From the NCBI GenBank assembly GCA_036362985.1, contig JAYGXS010000003.1, forward strand, positions 40,231,091-40,295,090: a stretch of 64,000 nucleotides of DNA, in the 5' to 3' direction. The notes beneath the pieces were generated by a model. The model had not been told where the DNA came from, ran no database searches, and saw nothing but the letters and a program-made list of their open reading frames with translations. Position numbers and translations under genes: made by a program. The stretch comes from Ligula intestinalis. Lineage: Eukaryota; Platyhelminthes; Cestoda; Diphyllobothriidea; Diphyllobothriidae. Position 1 is the first letter of the stretch, and each line of letters begins with the position of its first letter. Positions 1 to 11,571 of the stretch are shown here, piece by piece.

Positions 1-353
1 CAGGTTTCTGTTATTGCTATAACACCAGGGGACCCATCGGCTACCTGTATTCGAAGTTAATCAAACTTCGAGAATAAACTCTGGGCGTTAGTGTATAGAA
101 ATTTCAGTCGGCGAGACTCTGCGGTGTCCAATGCGTTTGGGCGCGAGTTTGCCAGTACTACTGGACTGCAGCCGTCATCAGGACTGACTGCTTCCACAGC
201 ACTATGGTAGTTTTCTGTATTATTTGGTCCCTGAAGATAGCCAGATTGCTCTCTCCAGCTCTCTCTCCCGTAGTTCCGCCACCAATTCTCGGTATTGTAA
301 ATACTAACGATGATCAGTAATGCTGAAGATACTAGCGAAGTAATTGGGTGCAA
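1..353 (-). pseudogene. Non-LTR retrotransposon endonuclease, 5' fragment
   Basis: Minus-strand reading shows the start of an apurinic-type endonuclease of a CR1/L2-like retroelement. The motif LKFLYTNAQSL lies near position 90, followed after one frameshift by GVIAITET at about 1-30, the catalytic-Glu motif seen early in these enzymes. The open frame stops at 57 and resumes in another frame to the left edge, so the copy is broken and the remainder lies outside the window. The roughly 80 residues before the endonuclease are unrecognised. The family assignment rests on the two motifs and their spacing. Confidence 0.65.
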
Positions 354-663
354 GTGCTTATTGTACGATAGCAGTAAGGATATTACGGATATTTTTCATA
401 GTAGGCTCTAGTAACAATAAGCATATGCGGATGGCTAGGAGTAATAGTAATGGCTAGTAGGGATGTTTACAAGGGTTAGAGTGAATATAGCGTTTACTTT
501 GCAAAATATCCTACTACCGACAGGCTACTGTGCCACCTGGAGTTACTGCAACGACTACGGACACAAGAAAACCGTCTCTAGTTCTGTTATGATGGCTGTG
601 GAGTACAGTAGCTAGCTAAAGGTCAGCCGTCTACTACGTCTCCTAGGATAATTACGGCTGCTG

Positions 664-855
664 ACCAGGACATACCGGGTGTGGGGAGCACACACACACA
701 CACAGAAGAACCTCACTTGGTCTCGCCCGCCGACCGAGACGGTTTCTGGGGGTGGCCGCTTGGCAGAGCCAAAGTCCAAGGAGACACAAGTGAGAGCTGG
801 ATGCCAGCTTTGGATGCTAGACGTAGCCACAACCCGCACAAGGAAGATGGTGCGA
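664..855 (+). repeat. Dispersed repeat, copy 1 (second copy near 19430-19600)
   Basis: This stretch, including a short (AC)n run, aligns loosely by eye with 19430-19600. The shared order is a GGGTGTG start, an ACAC tract, TCTCCCGCCG-like sequence and a TTTGGCTGA/CTTGGCAGA block, with similar spacing. Identity is moderate. No coding potential is recognised. Confidence 0.35.
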
Positions 856-904
856 ACTGCCACGACCTCCATGTTAGAATCCTAACGGAACACTCTTACC
901 CCCC

Positions 905-1085
905 TTATCTGCGTCAATGACTGTCTTAAGGACCTTGATTGCGCAGCTGTCGTGTTTGTGGATGACTTGAAAATATGTGCTGAAATTAGCTGTGCTGACG
1001 ATGCAAAGAAATTACAATCAAACATCGATAAACTTATTATCTGGTCGTCCACGTGGCTTCCTAACTTTAATATATCTAAGTGCCT
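905..1085 (+). pseudogene. L2/CR1-like reverse transcriptase fragment (left part of split element)
   Basis: The plus frame reads a short run of the RT palm. FVDDLKIC is the catalytic (F/Y)xDD motif, followed by an Asp/Gln-rich helix and W-SS-TWLPNFNISKC, the usual C-terminal edge of palm and thumb in CR1/L2-type elements. Homology stops abruptly at the Cys near 1083. The expected continuation (Y-KDLG motif and C-terminal region) is found 4.4 kb downstream at 5475-6250. I infer that another element was inserted between the two halves. No upstream RT motifs are intact. Confidence 0.6.
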
Positions 1086-2030
1086 GGTCCCACATATAAC
1101 CCCGATACAGAGGTCGCTAAGATCATTAAGCCAAAAAAGCATAGGGCTAGAAAGGCTCAAAATTCTAACCGGGCCAGGGGTGTGCAGTCAGCTAACCCAA
1201 AAACCGGCACATCAGGACCCATTAAACCTAAAGAACTGGATACAGATGCCCACTTGGTCGTAACTCGTGAGCTCGCAACAGATGCACCAGTGAGTCACAA
1301 GCAGTATATAGTTGTAAAAGGGGCTACAGAGATAGCGTCAACAATTGCACAAGAACGAGTTGACGCTGATATGGACTTGAATTTGGACATGTCTCACGAC
1401 ACACATGAAACCTGCATATTGGATCATGTGTCAAGCACACGGGGTACACCATCGTCACTCGGCTTAAGCGACACTAGCAATTATCGGGATTTGCATCCTA
1501 GCACCACATCGTTGCTCGACTCTGCATAAGAAAGCGATGACCAAGAGGTTGACAAGATCATAACTCAAAAGAGGCATAAACCTAAGAAAGCCAAATGGTT
1601 CACGGGTTTGCACTCAGCTTACCCAATAGCCAGTACATCAGAACCGAGTGTACCTGATACAAGTGCTCCATCGGCCGAAACACATGAGCTCGCAAAATAT
1701 GCCCATTGAGTCGCAAGCAGAAAATAGTTGTTAAGGAGGCCCCAGAGTCAGAGTCGTCAATTGCACAAGAACGAATTGACCATGACGTGGGTCTTATGAG
1801 AGTTTTCGCCAAACCGTTGCTAAAACCAGACGAGTCTTTCAGCATTCTTAAGGCATTTCGAATAGGGAAGGCTCCAACAGCTTTAGAATCAATTTCTCGG
1901 CCACGACCTATAAAAGTTATTTTAGAAACTGAAGCACAAGCTTAACTCTTGCTAGAGCGCGAACCATCCTTACGGAGTCTGTATTCAGAAGTTTTTTCAG
2001 CCGGATAACGAGTTGAAAGGGCGGAGAAAG
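1086..2030 (+). pseudogene. ORF1-like region with internal duplication
   Basis: A basic, Lys/Arg-rich then acidic open frame occupies 1080-1529, and more coding-like sequence follows to about 1945. About 1120-1375 and 1557-1790 are imperfect direct repeats: both carry a KPKK-type basic block, then a VVK-A-E-(A/S)S-(T/S)IAQER(V/I)D motif, with an offset of about 420-440 bp. Position just before the endonuclease suggests the ORF1 (nucleic-acid-binding) protein of the retroelement. I see no zinc knuckle or RRM. The second unit contains in-frame stops. Confidence 0.45.
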
Positions 2031-2131
2031 ATGAGACAGCTAATAATAGAGCTGGAGAAACGGAGAACCAATGGTGAGACAAATCTCAAAATAAGAGAGG
2101 GACAAATAGTTCAAGTCAAAAGGACATCTCT

Positions 2132-2968
2132 ATGGTCGAAGCCGGTAACAGTGATGGCCTAGCTGTCCCACCACCGAAACCTAAGACATGCCCTCTTAAA
2201 TTTGTCGTTTTAAATGCCAGATCACTGATTAATAAAATGCCTCTGCTCCAGACTCTGGTTTTCGTCAACCACCCAGTCGTTGTTATGGTAACTGAGACAT
2301 GGGCATCGGTCTGTGTAGCTGACTCTGAACTCTTTGTTCTAGGCTTTGCATGCGTTCGGAACGATCGAAACAATGGCCGTGGTGGAGGAAGCTGCATCTT
2401 TATTAAGCAGCCACTCGCATTTCTCCCGTTGGACTATCCACAATTCACAGCGGTGGAGGAGAGCTGCTGGCTACAAGTTGTTCCAAAAAAACAAATACTC
2501 CTTACTTGTTGGCTGTGTTTCTCGCCCACCTAATGCCAATGCGGACTACGATCTTTGTCTCTCGCAGGCATTTCATGCCACAGCTGACTTGAATCTTAAG
2601 TATTGCTTAATTGCAGGCGATTTTAACCTTCCTGAAGTGCAATGGTTTCCACCATCCGGTCTTTCAAAGTTCGAGAACTTACTTGAGGCAGTAGATATCG
2701 GCATGTGGGATCAGGTAGTCGATTTTTCCACTCGAGTAGCAAACATACTAAACCGAATTTTTGTAGGGGATGCGAACCACTTTCAGTGTCATCCTTAGAC
2801 GCACTTGGGAGTTCAGATCATCTTACAGTTGTATGTGAACTAGAACTGGAGGCGGATGAAACATTTCCCCAAAAGTATAGTTTTTATCACGACTTCCGAT
2901 CAGCAAACACGGCGCACCTACTGGCACATCTAACGCTGTCGACTGGTCTGAATTTTTCCAATGTTTAG
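2132..2968 (+). pseudogene. Retrotransposon endonuclease (exonuclease-endonuclease-phosphatase fold)
   Basis: This is the target-nicking endonuclease of a non-LTR element. Motifs in order are LNARSL-NK (start of fold), VTETW (catalytic Glu), RNDR-NGRGGG, GDFNLP (Asp/Asn motif) and SSDHLTV (terminal Asp-His). They lie in three successive frames, with frameshifts near 2500 and 2750, so the protein is broken although every motif is recognisable. Such enzymes cut the genomic target so that the RT can prime on it. Confidence 0.8.
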
Positions 2969-2999
2969 ATGTAAATGTTTGTACCGATGCAATGTACAA

Positions 3000-5021
3000 A
3001 GTGATGGATCCACTCATCCTCCACTTTGTCCCCCGTAAGAAAGTAGTACACGTCAAGGATGAAGTGTACCTTCCTCTGTCTTTCCATCGTAGGCTGCGGT
3101 AACTCTCTCGTCGTTTGCATCGGCCGAACGACACTTTCGTTCTTCTTTTGATCACACTGATCTTTCAGCAGGCTAAGAAGCTCTCCGAAGAAAATAAGAT
3201 GGCTGATGAGGCCCACTTCGCTGAAAATCCTTCCCTTAATGTTGCGAAACTCTTTTCGCGTACAGTAAAAGCGCAGAGGAAAACGCAACACCCCCTACTT
3301 CAAGACGCATTAGAAAACCCCATAGCTGACGCTTAGTTGACCGCCGATAGCTTCAATGCGTTTTTATCCAAAACGTTTAGTGAAAGCTCGCTCGCTGCAC
3401 CTCCGGCTATCCGGGCTTGGACGGGTGCCGTACTCGAAACCATAAGTTTTACCCTCTGGGACGTGACTGTAGCCATTCGTCGTTATCGTCAATCTTATAG
3501 TCCAGGACCAGATGGCGTCCCAGTTAGCCTTCTAAAAGCTGAAGCGAATGATATTTTTCCGTCGATTCTTTGTAACGTAGTTAATCTTGCTCTTGAGAGC
3601 GAAACCTTTCCTTCATTGTGGAAGGAATCGCACATAATGCCTACTCGCAAGCATGGCCGATCGACGTCATTCGACAATTTTAGGCCAATAAATACACTTC
3701 CCGCAGCCTCGAAGATCTTGGAGACCTTGATCAAAGAAAAGATGATGCGTTACTTGACAGAGAACAACCTGCTCAATACAGCTCAATATGGCTTTCTCGA
3801 AAACCGATCTTGTGATACCTGCCAGCTCCCTTTATTTGATTATGTGCTGCAATCTAGAGACAGCGGTTTTGCCACTCATAGCGTCTATTTTGATTTTACT
3901 AAGGCCTTTGATCGGGTCGATCATAACCTCCTCCTTCTGAAACTTGCCTCCTTCGGCATAGGTAGCAAGCCCCTAAACTTAATATCTTCCTATTTTGATG
4001 CTCGTACACAACGAGTACAAACTTCCAATGTTATCTCCAACCCCACGCATGTGAGGAGTGGAGTTATACAGGGTAGTGTACTGGGTCCACTCCTATTTTG
4101 TATGTTTGTCAACGACGTTTCAGATTGTTTCCAGTATGGCAGACCCTTCATGTACGCTGATGATTTAAAAGTCGCTTATCGATATAAAACGGCAGATTGC
4201 AGCATCGTGCTCGAGCTGCTAAAAAGGATCTTCAGGCCTTCGCCCAGTGGTGCTGCACATGGCGCCCCACCCTTTCATGGCTTAAATGTTCCGTTATGGC
4301 TGTTGGCGCTGATCATCAACAGGAATTAAGCATTGATGGCCACGAACTAAACGTCCCAGGAGTTATCAAGGATTTGGGCATATCTTACTCCAATAGCCTC
4401 AATTTGTCAGAGCACTGTGCCCTGATAGTCTCGAAAGCACGCCGAACCACTGGATTTATCCTTAGAAATTTTGAGACTATAAAGGTTAGAACTAGCCTTT
4501 ATAATATGTACGTGAGACCTAATCTTGAATACTGCTCGCCTCCATTCAGTCTTCTGCGCACTAGTGAACGGAAGAAAATAGAATCGGTGCAGCACTTCTT
4601 CACTAGAAGAGTTTTCACTACAGAATACCGTAACTTAGCCTACCAACAAAGGTGCGAACTTATAAAGCTGGATCCCCTGTGGCTTCGTAGATTGCAGAAG
4701 GGTCTATTTTTACTGTGTAAACTGTTGAATGTTCAAACCTTCAATCCTCTCAGTACAATAAGGCAGCTTGAGCACTCTCGACGCGCCAGTCATCGAGACG
4801 AATTTTTATTTCTTCCTATGGCACGTACAGTTAAGTACGGACAATTCTTTTCAGGAAACGCCATATCAATCTGGAATAAGCTGCCCAAAAGTATTAAAAC
4901 CCAGCAAAGCTACCCTATATTTAAGAGAGCTATAACTAGTTTTCTACATTCAGAACAACTTTCACGAATTTTGGGTGCTGACTCGGTGGAATCTCTCTTT
5001 CATTCTGATGGCGTTCGTTGA
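3000..5021 (+). pseudogene. Reverse transcriptase and C-terminal region of CR1-like element
   Basis: One frame runs from about 3115 to 4329, interrupted only by TAG at 3334. Motifs include PGPDGVP, FRPINTL, YFDFTKAFDRVDH (motif A), QGSVLGPLLF (motif B) and MYADDLKV (motif C, about 4150). A frameshift near 4200-4260 moves reading into the frame that ends at 5021. That frame carries the thumb and C-terminal block typical of CR1/Jockey elements: KDLGI, VRPNLEYCSP, IE-VQ-FFTRR and WNKLP. It copies the element RNA at the nicked target. The copy is inactive because of the stop and the frameshifts. Confidence 0.85.
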
Positions 5022-5474
5022 CTTCGAACCCCGCCAGGCTTCATGCTGAAGATAATGCTGCTGAAGCAGCAGCCCGCAGTCCGCTAACCCTTCAGCTGAT
5101 AGCGCGCACCTTTTGCCGACAACCATTGAAGGAAGAATGAGAACACTGTGTTCTTGTGCCAACCCTCTCGGTCTCGAACTAATGTCCTTAAACAATATGC
5201 AACATTTCTCCTGCTGATGAGTCAACTCAGCTTACAGCTGTACATTTATTCCGTTTGTATCATACCTTTGAAGGTAGGTTTTTTTATTTGAAACAAACTC
5301 CCTATCTCGCCCAGTATTGACAAAACACAAAACCTGAAACAAAACCAATACTGGCAGCAACATAGGTAGTTTGTTTTAGGTTTTTTCCGGTCTTCGAGGT
5401 TTTGGAAGGCGCCCAAGAGGTGCATTACCAACTCTTTACAATTGCCTGTAAACTGGCATAATAAACATATTAAT

Positions 5475-6250
5475 ATGTAAAAAGTGTCGAAGAAATTTTA
5501 TAATTTTGTAAATGGCGCTGCATTAAAAATGGTTGATAAGTATAAAGATCTAGGAATGTGGACCACCGCGAACTTGATGCCAAAAGGGCACTGTAAAAGG
5601 GCAGCCCAGAAGGCAAGTAGTACGCTGCACTGGATCAGATAAGCTTTCAAAGTCTTCCCATCTGAACTCTTCGGAACAAGTTTTGGCGCCTTTGCGTGAC
5701 CACATCTTGACTACAGAATGACAGTTTGGGCACCGTGTTTGAAAAAATATGGAGACTATCAAAAAAGTGCAATGGAGGGCGACAAACCCGGTTGATGGTC
5801 TTGGGTACTTACCATATCAAGAGAGATTGATCAAGCTTCACCTATTTACCTTGTCACAAAAGTACTTACAGTGTAGCCTGCTCTGAACGTTTCGGATAAT
5901 CCGGAGTTACGGTTCCTCCCTTATATTTAAGAATTTCTTCAAGTTAGCCAGCACAACTCACCTGTGTGGCCATCCTTACAAGGTGATAAACAAACGCATT
6001 CGATTGGACCTCCGAAAGTGTTTCTTTAGCCAACGTGTGGTACGATCAGAGAACTCGCTACCAAGTGACATTGTTTCCACCGAAATCATTGCTGATTTTT
6101 AAAGAGGACTTGATGGATATTTATTTCACAAAAGACGACTATCACAACATGAGGTCTTACTGCCAGCATTGTAATCCATTTTCCTGGCTCCAGTCTATTT
6201 CATACGGTTTTGCACAGTTCCCTGACGACTCACCCGAATTTGTGTCATAT
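5475..6250 (+). pseudogene. L2/CR1-like C-terminal region (right part of split element)
   Basis: In shifting frames one can read NGAALKMVDKYKDLGMW, HCKRAAQKAS-TLHWI, a PHLDY block, a WAPC-KK-GDYQKS-block and finally F-QRVVRS-NSLPSDIVS at about 6030-6080. This is the usual order for the region after the RT palm in L2/CR1-like elements. It has multiple stops and frameshifts. It picks up where the fragment at 905-1085 stops and is therefore taken as the same element, split by the insertion at 1086-5474. Confidence 0.6.
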
Positions 6251-6359
6251 TACCACATCTTTCTACATTCATGTTTACTGTAAGAATGATATGGTTACTG
6301 TACGTTAATAGGGTCCTCAAGGGCAGTCCTCACCTCTTATCCGTTAAGTATAAATATAC

Positions 6360-7900
6360 ACATAAAAACGTTTCGTATAGGTAGAATGGAAGAAGACATG
6401 TCGAGCACCGTAGTCACTGTTTTATTCGTTTGAGCTTTCGAAGTATTGCTGGGGCTCATCGTCAGCGATAAAAACGTCAAAGATAGATAAAGGAGAGGTA
6501 TAAGGGGCAGGGGCTGATCAACCACTAGTGGCTTCAGCCTGGAGACGCCTACGCCCAGCGATGGATGCCGTCGCCAGATAAATAAATAGATTGATCGAGT
6601 TCTCATCCGAGGCCCAGGCTTCAATCAATTCTTGACGTGTCTTGTTGTCGCTGTTGCGAAATTTCACTTGTTTAGGTGTGGGCTGCCAGTTGTGATAATG
6701 TGTCACCCATCTTACAGCCATTTTATATTCGTGTATGCACAAACCAAGCATGTATAATTTTGAGGACAGTTTAGTCATGGTGTGCGATAACCTATACCCG
6801 GCAGTTTGTGAAACGTCCTTGGTGTATGGCAACGCATGGCATATCGTACGGGGTGATTCTTTTTGAGTCCTCGGAGGGCGAGAACGTAGGCACTGACTTG
6901 TGAGGGTTTTCGGATGGCCCTTCCGTATAAACTGGTCCCGGAGGTATCGTGCCTCATGAGCTTTTTCTCTTGGATTATTGGAGTGAGTCTGGGATCTTTT
7001 GAACAGTATTCTCATGCAGCTTCGTTTGTGAGCCACCCAGTGGTTACTGTGAAGATAGGGAATCTGTGTGGTGTTCGTCGCTTTCCTATAAACCACTGTT
7101 TCTATTTCGCCATTGGAAGTTTGCGTGACGATAACATCAAGGAAAGGAAGCTGCTGAACCTTTCCTTGTTTCCTCGTGGATTGTATACCTGAAAGATCCA
7201 GTTAAGGAGATCGTAGAAATTGGGCAACGTGCTCCTTTTGCAGATAACAAACGTGTCGTCAACTTAACGACACCAAACAATCAGGGGCTGTCGGGTGAAG
7301 GCAATCTTTTCCAGCTATTGTTAGACCAATTATGTTAATAAACCGGAGATTGGCGAGCCCGACGGAGTTCACTTAATATGTTCAAAAGTTTCTCTTGTAA
7401 AATTTAAGTAGGTCTCTTGGTAAACTTTGAATAGCCTCATGAGGTGTTCAATTTTGAGCAAATTCTTGGTTTCATCGTACAGCTCCTCAAGTTCCCTGCG
7501 CAAGACGTCGTGTGCCACACTCGGTATGATGAATGTGAATAATGATTTCACTTCAAGTGAAACTATCAGTTCGTCCGATTTAATTCTTCGGCCATGGAGG
7601 TCTGCCAGGAATTGAGAGGCTGAAGGACTGGGGTATCTGAATTGTTGTGGAAGAATTTTGCTTTCGAGTATATCCATTTTGCCAAGTTATAAATAGGGCT
7701 GATTTTAAGGGCAAGGATTGGCCGCAATGGAATTCCTTGTCAACAAGCAGAGTTTTGGCTTTCTCATTATAGTCTTCTTGATTCGTTACAACTGTCCACC
7801 GTCCCTTATCCGCGGCCAGAATGGTAATATGAGCGTGCGTTTTAATTTCTTTAATGGTTTTTGACCCACTGTTTGACATACGGGACTACAGTAAGCATCT
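6360..7900 (-). mobile_element. Penelope-like element (PLE), decayed
   Basis: The minus strand carries, in order, ILAADKGR-TVV (N-terminal RT region, about 7816), a D-IVSLEVKSLFT block (RT palm motif A region, about 7560), TPSGSPISG (about 7350), VDDTFVI (catalytic motif, about 7258), VYRKATNT-Q and SNH-VAHKRSC linker motifs (about 7090-7030), then HEYKMAVRW and R-ELIEAWASDENSIN from the GIY-YIG region. Stops precede TPSGSPISG and VDD. The core of the GIY-YIG domain is missing between about 6780 and 6740. The 3' end carries the PLE stem-loop and one minisatellite unit (6417-6530). Confidence 0.8.
6415..6475 (-). other. PLE 3'-end stem-loop, type 1
   Basis: On the minus strand this reads CTGACGA, a GC-rich hairpin, then CGAAAGCTCA. 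The same arrangement recurs at 21665-21720, 29549-29575 and 56890-56935, always at or after a PLE 3' end. The conserved blocks resemble the hammerhead core order CUGANGA - stem II - GAAA, but the outer stems are not convincing here. Confidence 0.5.
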
Positions 7901-8079
7901 GAAATATTTGACGAATAAGACCATGATTGCGATGTTCGACATGCCTTCCCCCTCTGCTGCTATACGCACACCTGGGGCGCGAGCATTCACCTCGACAAAC
8001 ATTTGGTATCATATGTAGCCAAGATTGCTGCCTTCTACTTGGTGATTTTTTCGCCTTAGCAACAACAACCAACCTGAGG

Positions 8080-11000
8080 TGTCATCCATTCAAACTGAAT
8101 GTAGCTACGGCAAGGCTAGATAAATTAACTCCAAGACCAGCCGACATTCGTTGTTCAGCCACAGCGAATAAATACTGTATTCGAATAGTATTTTTTGTTA
8201 TTTTTCAGTAATATCATTGGTGAATATATTTGCTCTGTCAAGTAAGTTCCTAAGCCTGCATTTCACCTTTTGTCGACCGCCAACGGACTGTTCACGATCG
8301 TGGTGGGCTCTCCTCTTTTCGCCACCTTGTCAGCAGATTCAGCAATCGGCAATCTCCGAAGTGCCGGTGGCAGCATCTCCGGCACTTCGGGGATGATCTC
8401 ATGGCCTCTAATGTCCCCTCCTCGTTGGTAACATAAGTATACTGATAATGTCCGCGATGGATTCCCATATGCTGTCTCATAAATTTTCATCAGTATGAAG
8501 TTCCTATTTCGTGTAAACTTACCCACCATGAGCTCCAGCCTTTTTCTCCTTAAAAAGCCTCACATCGCATTCAAACTTAAATAGTTTCCTGTAAATACGC
8601 AAGGAGTTTTTTCCTGACTGTTCTTTTTGTGTTTGTTCCACCTACTAGCTCGTGAGATTTGGCATCGTTAATGAGCCATGGTACTAAACTTATGTAATTC
8701 AGCTACTCGAGATAAAAGAGTACAGGTGTTTGTTTGCTATTTCACTCTACCTGACGGCTGCTCACTTTTGCCTGCAATAATGTAAACGACCATTGTTTGG
8801 ATTTTCCAGTTACTGTGTAACAAACAGGGATCTCAGAGGTGTTTGCGCAGCTTTATCTTAATGAAAATATACCGAATGGAAGACCGCAAAATCGAATTCC
8901 AGATATTGGGTAGGCAACCTTTACTTCACTTAAGGAAGGTGCCCAAAACGAAGACACAAGTATAAAATATGATTTTAACGCATTACGGTGAATGTATGGG
9001 CATTGCCGATCTGGTAGATGAACAATGAATTACTTCTCCGCTCTGGAGCTCACAATTAGAGTCCGCGCTGGCAGTTAGCTAGCGATTAATGAGATGAGAT
9101 GCAAACTTCCACGTAGATATATCGATTCTGAGCTAAAAAGGCCGACGATGGATTGATGATTATACCGAACTTTATTTTTCCAGCGAGAATCAATGAGCAT
9201 TAAATGGTGAATTATTTGACATTGGCCATTATGAGAGGTTCAAATGATGCTGCTTAATTCATGTCCATCTCGTCACTTGTTCAGAGTAACCAGGGCAGCC
9301 TCGCGGGAATACTTTGAGTGCATCAAGCCAGTGGGGACGGGTGAGGTCCAATTAATTTTTCCGCGAGATAAATCCTCTCCGATTCAAGTTGTGCTATGGC
9401 CTTCTTGGAAGGCGGCCTAACGGCAAAAGTTCCCCGCCGGAGTTTCATACGGACATCGTTAATAAATGGGAGTTAAGGGGTGGGGCAATGCCTGGTCCGT
9501 ACACGCGGGTCATAAATGCCCAAAAACAAAGTCATTAAAACTGCTTGTTATTGTTTTGCTATACTTAAATTTAGGTGAAAAAGCTTGTGAATAGGACAAA
9601 AAAGACTGAAAAGGAAGTCCACGGGCGAAGAAACCATTTGAGCAACTCCCATTGGTCAACATAATCAATAAAGTGTTTGAATATGCGAAAATTTGACCGA
9701 CTAAAAATGTGGAAGTATTTTTTAATTATTAATTACAAACCTCACAAGTCAGTATTTAAGAACTGGCAACCTTTGTTCCCTATTCGCTCCTCCTCTAGAG
9801 CCCCTGCGAGAAGCTACCGTGCGTCAGCCATCATCATCGTGACGATTGGTGCGCGCGCTTAGCCCCTGGCCGAGCAATACCTCATGGATGGCAGACTCCG
9901 GCCACGATTGTCCTTTCGTGCTCACGTGTCGTCCTTTGAAGGTCACTGTCCTTGCCCACTCTGCATGCACCGGTATCCTGTTCGAGTTCTTTGTTATCGT
10001 GTCCTCAGGACGGCCCGAGTTATGACTCGGCTGTCCTAACAAAAATACAGAATAACGAGACAAAATAACGTCACATTTACTATTTGGCAGCCAAGACGAA
10101 CGCGCCCCACTGATGTTTTGCTTCGAAGGGTTCGGATAATCGATGGAACCTCCAAGTTTCTTATGCGCTTTTTGGTGCAGTTTGGGTTTTTCCATGAGGG
10201 TTTATGCAAGTAATTTTTCGTTCAATTGCGTTTTAGAACACAGTCAGAGAATCGTTGCTCTTGGAAAATGGAAATATTGTTGCCTTACCTGTCAATGGAA
10301 GTATGGTGAACCACCTATTTTGCTGCGTTAAAATCAAGGAACAAGTTCAAATTTCCATGTGGTTTTTTGGTTGGTTTTGCAGGTGTCTTTTGGTGGTGGT
10401 CAGCTGACAATCTTCAGTTTTAATAAGTATTCACTCCAGTGCGTCACTGTGTGCGTGCTCACTGCCAATTTTCCAAATGCTTATATAGTCTAGTTTTCTA
10501 CAAAATCGTAGGTTGCTTTTACTTCTCCCAGAGTCTGAACTAAGTCGAAAATTAGCATATGTTGAGTGTTTGTTTACAAACACATGGTTGTACAGGACTA
10601 AGTGTAGCAGTTGTGACCAATTGCCACGGAGCAGGCTGGTGTTCGTACATTTAATCAGTACTGTAACGATGTCCGGTTGCCCGAATAAAAATTAAGACAA
10701 AAGCGAAACGTAACTAACAAAACAATTGTCTTCTGCTCTGTGCAAGCCATCTGCATTGCGATGGGAACCCACTTATAATGAGCCAGGCAGAAAGAGGACA
10801 AAGTAAAGCCTTGCACAATTTGTTCGGGGAACGCACTGGCTATAGCAGTGTATCGCGTTGAATCCATCCTAGTGTTCATGAAATCGTAGGCCAGAGGCAC
10901 CTAAAGGCGTTTGCACCAGGAAGTCCGGCTCAAAATCTTGACCGGTGTTCACATGCGATATAAATAGCGGGAGCCGCCCATTCGAATGGTTCTGTCTGGG

Positions 11001-11523
11001 AATATATTAAACACAAAACGAATTTACCTCAAGTAATACGCCTTCCAGGTCATGTCTGACTAGTGCCCTCCACTGCGTTTATTCGAAATTAGACGTGCGC
11101 TACAAACGATGGGAAAAAGTGGACGATTGAATCGATTACCGCTGGCATTCTTTGGCGAAGGAATAGAATGATAGTAATCGTAACCTTTTAAACAGGAACT
11201 GTGTATGGGGTATAGGGAAGTAAAGTGTTGCCAACTTACCGATGGAATTAGATTGTAGTCACCGATTTATTGGATGAGCTAGCCCTCAACGTCTGTGGAG
11301 ATCTACGGGAAGCGGCAGAGTTAATTCCAACGGCACACTTAGTTGTCTTGTTTAATTCTGTGGCAACTGCATATAATAACACTGGTTGAGGTTACCTACC
11401 GGGTAATTTTGTTATTTCTTCTTGATTTTGCTTACACTATGCTGCCGTACGCATTGCCTTAAGTTTAGCTGCTGACTCAGACCTTACGTATCCTTTCTAA
11501 GAAGTTGAATTGCAACATTAAAA
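8080..11523. other. Intergenic region, no gene recognised
   Basis: Only short open frames without recognisable motifs occur here. Apart from the hairpin at 8352-8394, nothing identifiable was seen. The last few hundred bases should include the promoter of the glutathione synthetase gene, but no core promoter element could be assigned with confidence. Confidence 0.5.
8352..8394. other. Perfect 12-bp hairpin, GC-rich
   Basis: CCGAAGTGCCGG (8356-8367) is followed by an 11-nt loop and its exact complement CCGGCACTTCGG (8379-8390). Pairing extends outward by about four more base pairs including one T-G. It is the strongest simple hairpin noticed in the first 11 kb. Function unknown. Confidence 0.7.
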
Positions 11524-11571
11524 ATGAGACTATTCGGTGTTCTAACCACCTTTATTTTTCCTTTCAGTGAC

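Larger units (their letters stand above)
1086..5474 (+). mobile_element. CR1-like non-LTR retrotransposon, near full length, decayed
   Basis: The order is an ORF1-like region (about 1086-2030), endonuclease (2132-2968), linker and reverse transcriptase (about 3000-4330), C-terminal domain (to 5021) and a 3' untranslated region to about 5474. It lies between two pieces of a different L2/CR1-like element and so appears to be a nested insertion. Several frameshifts and an in-frame TAG at 3334 make it non-functional. The exact ends are inferred from where the host element's coding sequence stops and resumes. The left flank has TAATATATCTAAGTG and the right flank TAATATGTAAAAAGTG, which may be a degraded target duplication. 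Confidence 0.6.

Noticed and set aside
3195..3225. CTGATGA...GAAA as a hammerhead core
   Set aside because: It lies inside the reverse transcriptase-linked reading frame, stem II would be only 3 bp, and no outer stems form.
5208..5240. CTGATGAGTC near the CR1-like 3' end as a hammerhead
   Set aside because: No GAAA follows at usable distance.
6914..7192. Plus-strand 92-residue frame
   Set aside because: Shadow of the minus-strand PLE linker region.
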